Source: Andrena cerasifolii
Taxonomy: Eukaryota; Arthropoda; Insecta; Hymenoptera; Andrenidae
Assembly (NCBI RefSeq): GCF_050908995.1
Contig: NW_027484910.1
Coordinates: forward strand, 1 to 64,000
DNA: 64,000 nucleotides
Direction of reading: 5' to 3'
Below the pieces are notes generated by a model. That model worked only from the letters and a program-made list of their open reading frames with translations, ran no database searches and had not been told where the DNA came from. The translations under genes and the position numbers were made by a program. Below are positions 53,639 through 63,611 of this stretch, in pieces. Positions within the stretch are counted from its first letter, which is position 1. Each line of letters starts with the position of its first letter.

Positions 53639-53962
53639 TTTTTCAATATCAGTTTTTCGATATCAGTTTTTCAATATTTGTTTTTCAATATCGGTTTTTC
53701 AATATCGGTTCTAATATCGGTTTCAATATCGGTTTTTCAATATCGGTTTTTCAATATCGGTTTTTCAATATCAGTTTTTCAATATTTGTTCTCCAATATC
53801 GGTTCTAATATCGGATTCAGTATCGGTTTTGCAATATCGGTTTTTCAATATCGGTTTTTCAATATCAGTTTTTCAATATTTGTTCTCCAATATCGGTTTT
53901 TGAATATCGGTTCTAATATCGGATTCAGTGTCGGTTTTTCAATATCAGTTTTTCAATATTTG

Positions 53963-55784
53963 TTCTCCAATTTCGGTTTTTGAATATCGGTTCCAATATC
54001 GGATTCAATATCGGTTTTTCAATATCGGTTTTTCAATATCAGTTTTTCGATATCAGTTTTTCAATATTTGTTTTTCAATATCGGTTTTTCAATATCGGTT
54101 CTAATATCGGAATCATTATCGGCTTTTCAATATCGGTTTTTCAATATCAGTTTTTCGATATCAGTTTTTCAATATTTGTTTTTCAATATCGGTTTTTCAA
54201 TATCAGTTTTTCGATATCAGTTTTTCAATATTTGTTTTTCAATATCGGTTTTTCAATATCAGTTTTTCGATATCAGTTTTTCAATATTTGTTTTTCAATA
54301 TCGGTTTTTCAATATCGGTTCTAATATCGGAATCATTATCGGCTTTTCAATATCGGTTTTTCAATATCAGTTTTTCGATATCAGTTTTTCAATATTTGTT
54401 TTTCAATATCGGTTTTTCAATATCGGTTCTAATATCGGTTTCAATATCGGTTTTTCAATATCGGTTTTTCAATATCAGTTTTTCGATATCAGTTTTTCAA
54501 TATTTGTTCTCCAATATCGGTTTTTGAATATCGGTTCCAATATCGGATTCAATATCGGTTTTTCAATATCGGTTCTAATATCGGATTCAATATCGGTTTT
54601 TCAATATCGGTTTTTCAATATCAGTTTTTCGATATCAGTTTTTCAATATTTGTTTTTCAATATCGGTTTTTCAATATCGGTTCTAATATCGGATTCAATA
54701 TCGGTTTTTCAATATCGGTTTTTCAATATCAGTTTTTCGATATCAGTTTTTCAATATTTGTTTTTCAATATCGGTTTTTCAATATCGGTTCTAATATCGG
54801 AATCATTATCGGCTTTTCAATATCGGTTTTTCAATATCAGTTTTTCGATATCAGTTTTTCAATATTTGTTTTTCAATATCGGTTTTTCAATATCGGTTCT
54901 AATATCGGTTTCAATATCGGTTTTTCAATATCGGTTTTTCAATATCAGTTTTTCGATATCAGTTTTTCAATATTTGTTCTCCAATATCGGTTTTTGAATA
55001 TCGGTTCCAATATCGGATTCAATATCGGTTTTTCAATATCGGTTCTAATATCGGATTCAATATCGGTTTTTCAATATCGGTTTTTCAATATCAGTTTTTC
55101 GATATCAGTTTTTCAATATTTGTTTTTCAATATCGGGTTTTCAATATCGGTTCTAATATCGGAATCATTATCGGCTTTTCAATATCGGTTTTTCAATATC
55201 AGTTTTTCGATATCAGTTTTTCAATATTTGTTTTTCAATATCGGTTTTTCAATATCGGTTCTAATATCGGTTTCAATATCGGTTTTTCAATATCGGTTTT
55301 TCAATATCAGTTTTTCGATATCAGTTTTTCAATATTTGTTTTTCAATATCGGTTTTTCAACATCGGTTTTGCAATATCAGTTTTTCGATATAGGTTTTTC
55401 AATATCGGTATTTCAATATCGGTTCTAATATCGGAATCAATATCGGCTTTTCAATATCGGTTTTTCAATATCAGTTTTTCGATATCAGTTTTTCAATATT
55501 TGTTTTTCAATATCGGTTTTTCAATATCGGTTCTAATATCGGTTTCAATATCGGTTTTTCAATATCGGTTTTTCAATATCGGTTTTTCAATATCAGTTTT
55601 TCAATATTTGTTCTCCAATATCGGTTCTAATATCGGATTCAGTATCGGTTTTGCAATATCGGTTTTTCAATATCGGTTTTTCAATATCAGTTTTTCAATA
55701 TTTGTTCTCCAATATCGGTTTTTGAATATCGGTTCTAATATCGGATTCAGTATCGGTTTTTCAATATCAGTTTTTCAATATTTG
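53963..55784 (+). repeat. Higher-order unit U23, full 1,822-bp type
   Basis: Directly follows U22 and copies it at +1,822 throughout, the only place in the window where two complete 1,822-bp units stand side by side. Private differences include GGGTTTTC near 55,134 and CAACATCGG near 55,358. Confidence 0.92.
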
Positions 55785-58724
55785 TTCTCCAATTTCGGTT
55801 TTTGAATATCGGTTCCAATATCGGATTCAATATCGGTTTTTCAATATCGGTTTTTCAATATCAGTTTTTCGATATCAGTTTTTCAATATTTGTTTTTCAA
55901 TATCGGTTTTTCAATATCGGTTCTAATATCGGAATCATTATCGGCTTTTCAATATCGGTTTTTCAATATCAGTTTTTCGATATCAGTTTTTCAATATTTG
56001 TTTTTCAATATCGGTTTTTCAATATCGGTTCTAATATCGGTTTCAATATCGGTTTTTCAATATCGGTTTTTCAATATCAGTTTTTCGATATCAGTTTTTC
56101 AATATTTGTTCTCCAATATCGGTTTTTGAATATCGGTTCCAATATCGGATTCAATATCGGTTTTTCAATATCGGTTCTAATATCGGATTCAATATCGGTT
56201 TTTCAATATCGGTTTTTCAATATCAGTTTTTCGATATCAGTTTTTCAATATTTGTTTTTCAATATCGGTTTTTCAATATCGGTTCTAATATCGGATTCAA
56301 TATCGGTTTTTCAATATCGGTTTTTCAATATCAGTTTTTCGATATCAGTTTTTCAATATTTGTTTTTCAATATCGGTTTTTCAATATCGGTTCTAATATC
56401 GGAATCATTATCGGCTTTTCAATATCGGTTTTTCAATATCAGTTTTTCGATATCAGTTTTTCAATATTTGTTTTTCAATATCGGTTTTTCAATATCGGTT
56501 CTAATATCGGTTTCAATATCGGTTTTTCAATATCGGTTTTTCAATATCAGTTTTTCGATATCAGTTTTTCAATATTTGTTCTCCAATATCGGTTTTTGAA
56601 TATCGGTTCCAATATCGGATTCAATATCGGTTTTTCAATATCGGTTCTAATATCGGATTCAATATCGGTTTTTCAATATCGGTTTTTCAATATCAGTTTT
56701 TCGATATCAGTTTTTCAATATTTGTTTTTCAATATCGGTTTTTCAATATCGGTTCTAATATCGGAATCATTATCGGCTTTTCAATATCGGTTTTTCAATA
56801 TCAGTTTTTCGATATCAGTTTTTCAATATTTGTTTTTCAATATCGGTTTTTCAATATCGGTTCTAATATCGGTTTCAATATCGGTTTTTCAATATCGGTT
56901 TTTCAATATCAGTTTTTCGATATCAGTTTTTCAATATTTGTTTTTCAATATCGGTTTTTCAATATCGGTTTTGCAATATCAGTTTTTCGATATAGGTTTT
57001 TCAATATCGGTTTTTCAATATCGGTTTTTCAATATCGGTTCTAATATCGGAATCAATATCGGCTTTTCAATATCGGTTTTTCAATATCGGTTCTAATATC
57101 GGATTCAATATCGGTTTTTCAATATCGGTTTTTCAATATCAGTTTTTCGATATCAGTTTTTCAATATTTGTTTTTCAATATCGGTTTTTCAATATCGGTT
57201 CTAATATCGGATTCAATATCGGTTTTTCAATATCGGTTTTTCAATATCAGTTTTTCGATATCAGTTTTTCAATATTTGTTTTTCAATATCGGTTTTTCAA
57301 TATCGGTTCTAATATCGGAATCATTATCGGCTTTTCAATATCGGTTTTTCAATATCAGTTTTTCGATATCAGTTTTTCAATATTTGTTTTTCAATATCGG
57401 TTTTTCAATATCGGTTCTAATATCGGTTTCAATATCGGTTTTTCAATATCGGTTTTTCAATATCAGTTTTTCGATATCAGTTTTTCAATATTTGTTCTCC
57501 AATATCGGTTTTTGAATATCGGTTCCAATATCGGATTCAATATCGGTTTTTCAATATCGGTTCTAATATCGGAATCAATATCGGCTTTTCAATATCGGTT
57601 TTTCAATATCAGTTTTTCGATATCAGTTTTTCAATATTTGTTTTTCAATATCGGTTTTTCAATATCGGTTCTAATATCGGTTTCAATATCGGTTTTTCAA
57701 TATCGGTTTTTCAATATCGGTTTTTCAATATCAGTTTTTCAATATTTGTTCTCCAATATCGGTTTTTGAATATCGGTTCTAATATCGGATTCAGTATCGG
57801 TTTTGCAATATCAGTTTTTCGATATAGGTTTTTCAATATCGGTTTTTCAATATCGGTTTTGCAATATCAGTTTTTCGATATAGGTTTTTCAATATCGGTT
57901 TTTCAATATCGGTTTTTCAATATCGGTTCTAATATCGGTTTCAATATCAGTTTTTCAATATCGGTTTTTCAATATTTGTTCTTCAATATCGGTTTTTCAA
58001 TATCGGTTTTGCAATATCAGTTTTTCGATATAGGTTTTTCAATATCGGTTTTTCAATATCGGTTTTTCAATATCGGTTCTAATATCGGAATGATTATCGG
58101 CTTTTCAATATCGGTTTTTCAATATCAGTTTTTCGATATCAGTTTTTCAATATTTGTTTTTCAATATCGGTTTTTCAATATCGGTTCTAATATCGGTTTC
58201 AATATCGGTTTTTCAATATCGGTTTTTCAATATCAGTTTTTCGATATCAGTTTTTCAATATTTGTTTTTCAATATCGGTTTTTCAATATCGGTTTTGCAA
58301 TATCAGTTTTTCGATATAGGTTTTTCAATATCGGTATTTCAATATCGGTTCTAATATCGGAATCAATATCGGCTTTTCAATATCGGTTTTTCAATATCAG
58401 TTTTTCGATATCAGTTTTTCAATATTTGTTTTTCAATATCGGTTTTTCAATATCGGTTTTTCAATATCGGTTCTAATATCGGTTTCAATATCGGTTTTTC
58501 AATATCGGTTTTTCAATATCGGTTTTTCAATATCAGTTTTTCAATATTTGTTCTCCAATATCGGTTCTAATATCGGATTCAGTATCGGTTTTGCAATATC
58601 GGTTTTTCAATATCGGTTTTTCAATATCAGTTTTTCAATATTTGTTCTCCAATATCGGTTTTTGAATATCGGTTCTAATATCGGATTCAGTATCGGTTTT
58701 TCAATATCAGTTTTTCAATATTTG
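55785..58724 (+). repeat. Higher-order unit U24, composite (2,940 bp)
   Basis: The head is the 1,822-bp type lacking the same 220-bp Q+Q+Mf segment as U19. From 56,596 to the end it copies the last part of U17 (+15,798 rising to +15,826), including the two j-k pairs and the o slot near 58,090. Confidence 0.87.
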
Positions 58725-60508
58725 TTCTCCAATTTCGGTTTTTGAATATCGGTTCCAATATCGGATTCAATATCGGTTTTTCAATATCGGTTTTTCAATA
58801 TCAGTTTTTCGATATCAGTTTTTCAATATTTGTTTTTCAATATCGGTTTTTCAATATCGGTTCTAATATCGGAATCATTATCGGCTTTTCAATATCGGTT
58901 TTTCAATATCAGTTTTTCGATATCAGTTTTTCAATATTTGTTTTTCAATATCGGTTTTTCAATATCAGTTTTTCGATATCAGTTTTTCAATATTTGTTTT
59001 TCAATATCGGTTTTTCAATATCAGTTTTTCGATATCAGTTTTTCAATATTTGTTTTTCAATATCGGTTTTTCAATATCGGTTCTAATATCGGAATCATTA
59101 TCGGCTTTTCAATATCGGTTTTTCAATATCAGTTTTTCGATATCAGTTTTTCAATATTTGTTTTTCAATATCGGTTTTTCAATATCGGTTTTTCAATATC
59201 AGTTTTTCGATATCAGTTTTTCAATATTTGTTCTCCAATATCGGTTTTTGAATATCGGTTCCAATATCGGATTCAATATCGGTTTTTCAATATCGGTTCT
59301 AATATCGGATTCAATATCGGTTTTTCAATATCGGTTTTTCAATATCAGTTTTTCGATATCAGTTTTTCAATATTTGTTTTTCAATATCGGTTTTTCAATA
59401 TCGGTTCTAATATCGGATTCAATATCGGTTTTTCAATATCGGTTTTTCAATATCAGTTTTTCGATATCAGTTTTTCAATATTTGTTTTTCAATATCGGTT
59501 TTTCAATATCGGTTCTAATATCGGAATCATTATCGGCTTTTCAATATCGGTTTTTCAATATCAGTTTTTCGATATCAGTTTTTCAATATTTGTTTTTCAA
59601 TATCGGTTTTTCAATATCGGTTCTAATATCGGTTTCAATATCGGTTTTTCAATATCGGTTTTTCAATATCAGTTTTTCGATATCAGTTTTTCAATATTTG
59701 TTCTCCAATATCGGTTTTTGAATATCGGTTCCAATATCGGATTCAATATCGGTTTTTCAATATCGGTTCTAATATCGGATTCAATATCGGTTTTTCAATA
59801 TCGGTTTTTCAATATCAGTTTTTCGATATCAGTTTTTCAATATTTGTTTTTCAATATCGGTTTTTCAATATCGGTTCTAATATCGGAATCATTATCGGCT
59901 TTTCAATATCGGTTTTTCAATATCAGTTTTTCGATATCAGTTTTTCAATATTTGTTTTTCAATATCGGTTTTTCAATATCGGTTCTAATATCGGTTTCAA
60001 TATCGGTTTTTCAATATCGGTTTTTCAATATCAGTTTTTCGATATCAGTTTTTCAATATTTGTTTTTCAATATCGGTTTTTCAATATCGGTTTTGCAATA
60101 TCAGTTTTTCGATATAGGTTTTTCAATATCGGTATTTCAATATCGGTTCTAATATCGGAATCAATATCGGCTTTTCAATATCGGTTTTTCAATATCAGTT
60201 TTTCGATATCAGTTTTTCAATATTTGTTTTTCAATATCGGTTTTTCAATATCGGTTCTAATATCGGTTTCAATATCGGTTTTTCAATATCGGTTTTTCAA
60301 TATCGGTTTTTCAATATCAGTTTTTCAATATTTGTTCTCCAATATCGGTTCTAATATCGGATTCAGTATCGGTTTTGCAATATCGGTTTTTCAATATCGG
60401 TTTTTCAATATCAGTTTTTCAATATTTGTTCTCCAATATCGGTTTTTGAATATCGGTTCTAATATCGGATTCAGTATCGGTTTTTCAATATCAGTTTTTC
60501 AATATTTG
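58725..60508 (+). repeat. Higher-order unit U25, 1,822-bp type lacking 38 bp (1,784 bp)
   Basis: Matches the 1,822-bp order, but near 59,175-59,205 it reads c-d-d-a where the archetype has c-d-d-e-h-d-a. The loss of e-h-d (12+12+14) equals the 38-bp shortfall. Confidence 0.9.
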
Positions 60509-63193
60509 TTCTCCAATTTCGGTTTTTGAATATCGGTTCCAATATCGGATTCAATATCGGTTTTTCAATATCGGTTTTTCAATATCAGTTTTTCGATATC
60601 AGTTTTTCAATATTTGTTTTTCAATATCGGTTTTTCAATATCGGTTCTAATATCGGAATCATTATCGGCTTTTCAATATCGGTTTTTCAATATCAGTTTT
60701 TCGATATCAGTTTTTCAATATTTGTTTTTCAATATCGGTTTTTCAATATCAGTTTTTCGATATCAGTTTTTCAATATTTGTTTTTCAATATCGGTTTTTC
60801 AATATCAGTTTTTCGATATCAGTTTTTCAATATTTGTTTTTCAATATCGGTTTTTCAATATCGGTTCTAATATCGGAATCATTATCGGCTTTTCAATATC
60901 GGTTTTTCAATATCAGTTTTTCGATATCAGTTTTTCAATATTTGTTTTTCAATATCGGTTTTTCAATATCGGTTCTAATATCGGTTTCAATATCGGTTTT
61001 TCAATATCGGTTTTTCAATATCAGTTTTTCGATATCAGTTTTTCAATATTTGTTCTCCAATATCGGTTTTTTAATATCGGTTCCAATATCGGATTCAATA
61101 TCGGTTTTTCAATATCGGTTCTAATATCGGATTCAATATCGGTTTTTCAATATCGGTTTTTCAATATCAGTTTTTCGATATCAGTTTTTCAATATTTGTT
61201 TTTCAATATCGGTTTTTCAATATCGGTTCTAATATCGGATTCAATATCAGTTTTTCAATATCGGTTTTTCAATATCAGTTTTTCGATATCAGTTTTTCAA
61301 TATTTGTTTTTCAATATCGGTTTTTCAATATCGGTTCTAATATCGGAATCATTATCGGCTTTTCAATATCGGTTTTTCAATATCAGTTTTTCGATATCAG
61401 TTTTTCAATATTTGTTTTTCAATATCGGTTTTTCAATATCGGTTCTAATATCGGTTTCAATATCGGTTTTTCAATATCGGTTTTTCAATATCAGTTTTTC
61501 GATATCAGTTTTTCAATATTTGTTCTCCAATATCGGTTTTTGAATATCGGTTCCAATATCGGATTCAATATCGGTTTTTCAATATCGGTTCTAATATCGG
61601 ATTCAATATCGTTTTTCAATATCGGTTTTTCAATATCAGTTTTTCGATATCAGTTTTTCAATATTTGTTTTTCAATATCGGTTTTTCAATATCGGTTCTA
61701 ATATCGGAATCATTATCGGCTTTTCAATATCGGTTTTTCAATATCAGTTTTTCGATATCAGTTTTTCAATATTTGTTTTTCAATATCGGTTTTTCAATAT
61801 CGGTTCTAATATCGGTTTCAATATCGGTTTTTCAATATCGGTTTTTCAATATCAGTTTTTCGATATCAGTTTTTCAATATTTGTTTTTCAATATCGGTTT
61901 TTCAATATCGGTTTTGCAATATCAGTTTTTCGATATAGGTTTTTCAATATCGGTTTTTCAATATCGGTTTTTCAATATCGGTTCTAATATCGGAATCAAT
62001 ATCGGCTTTTCAATATCGGTTTTTCAATATCGGTTCTAATATCGGATTCAATATCGGTTTTTCAATATCGGTTTTTCAATATCAGTTTTTCGATATCAGT
62101 TTTTCAATATTTGTTTTTCAATATCGGTTTTTCAATATCGGTTCTAATATCGGATTCAATATCGGTTTTTCAATATCGGTTTTTCAATATCAGTTTTTCG
62201 ATATCAGTTTTTCAATATTTGTTTTTCAATATCGGTTTTTCAATATCGGTTCTAATATCGGAATTATTATCGGCTTTTCAATATCGGTTTTTCAATATCA
62301 GTTTTTCGATATCAGTTTTTCAATATTTGTTTTTCAATATCGGTTTTTCAATATCAGTTTTTCGATATCAGTTTTTCAATATTTGTTCTCCAATATCGGT
62401 TTTTGAATATCGGTTCCAATATCGGATTCAATATCGGTTTTTCAATATCGGTTCTAATATCGGATTCAATATCGGTTTTTCAATATCGGTTTTTCAATAT
62501 CAGTTTTTCGATATCAGTTTTTCAATATTTGTTTTTCAATATCGGTTTTTCAATATCGGTTCTAATATCGGAATCATTATCGGCTTTTCAATATCGGTTT
62601 TTCAATATCAGTTTTTCGATATCAGTTTTTCAATATTTGTTTTTCAATATCGGTTTTTCAATATCGGTTCTAATATCGGTTTCAATATCGGTTTTTCAAT
62701 ATCGGTTTTTCAATATCAGTTTTTCGATATCAGTTTTTCAATATTTGTTTTTCAATATCGGTTTTTCAATATCGGTTTTGCAATATCAGTTTTTCGATAT
62801 AGGTTTTTCAATATCGGTAATTCAATATCGGTTCTAATATCGGAATCAATATCGGCTTTTCAATATCGGTTTTTCAATATCAGTTTTTCGATATCAGTTT
62901 TTCAATATTTGTTTTTCAATATCGGTTTTTCAATATCGGTTCTAATATCGGTTTCAATATCGGTTTTTCAATATCGGTTTTTCAATATCGGTTTTTCAAT
63001 ATCAGTTTTTCAATATTTGTTCTCCAATATCGGTTCTAATATCGGATTCAGTATCGGTTTTGCAATATCGGTTTTTCAATATCGGTTTTTCAATATCAGT
63101 TTTTCAATATTTGTTCTCCAATATCGGTTTTTGAATATCGGTTCTAATATCGGATTCAGTATCGGTTTTTCAATATCATTTTTTCAATATTTG
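60509..63193 (+). repeat. Higher-order unit U26 (2,685 bp)
   Basis: The odd length is explained by loss of one G at 61,611, where ATATCGTTTTTC replaces ATATCGGTTTTTC. q is changed to TTTTTTAATATCGG near 61,068. AATTATT recurs near 62,262 and TAATTCAATATCGG at 62,818, both shared with U20. The tail has CATTTTTTC near 63,178. Confidence 0.88.
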
Positions 63194-63611
63194 TTCTCCA
63201 ATTTCGGTTTTTGAATATCGGTTCCAATATCGGATTCAATATCGGTTTTTCAATATCGGTTTTTCGATATCAGTTTTTCAATATTTGTTTTTCAATATCG
63301 GTTTTTCAATATTTGTTTTTCAATATCGGTTTTTCAATATCGGTTTTTCAATATCGGTTCTAATATCGGTTTCAATATCGGTTTTTCAATATCGGTTTTT
63401 CAATATCGGTTTTTCAATATCAGTTTTTCAATATTTGTTCTCCAATATCGGTTCTAATATCGGATTCAGTATCGGTTTTGCAATATCGGTTTTTCAATAT
63501 CGGTTTTTCAATATCAGTTTTTCAATATTTGTTCTCCAATATCGGTTTTTGAATATCGGTTCTAATATCGGATTCAGTATCGGTTTTTCAATATCAGTTT
63601 TTCAATATTTG
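63194..63611 (+). repeat. Higher-order unit U27, minimal (418 bp)
   Basis: The s-q-t-i-d start (66 bp) and the 202-bp tail are joined by only 150 bp: b-c-d-c-d-d-d-e-h-d-d. The b directly after d and the c-d-c order are unusual. Nearly all of the usual payload is missing while both boundary parts are intact. Confidence 0.88.

Larger units (their letters stand above)
52141..53962 (+). repeat. Higher-order unit U22, archetype of the 1,822-bp unit
   Basis: Decomposes completely. The start is s-q-t-i-d (66 bp). It is followed by Mf (108), Q (56), Q (56), Mf, Mh, P (146), Mi, Mf, Mh, P, Mf, Mh, J (164), a-b-c-d-d-e-h-d-d (122) and the 202-bp tail. The parts sum to 1,822: 101 14-mers and 34 12-mers. 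Predicted starts agree with the sequence at 52,643 (P), 53,475 (J) and 53,761 (tail). Single-base departures from the units are seen near 52,489 (CTATATCGG), 52,575 and 53,459 (CGATTTTTC). Confidence 0.92.

Noticed and set aside
58830..60152. 440-residue open frame, and others such as 27,677-28,981 (434 residues) and 50,064-51,254 (396 residues), as genes
   Set aside because: These begin at TTG, have no recognisable ribosome-binding or splice context, and consist only of the cyclic translation of the satellite unit in whichever frame avoids the e, q and k units. Neighbouring frames encode the same peptide cycle. No domain or codon signal supports coding.
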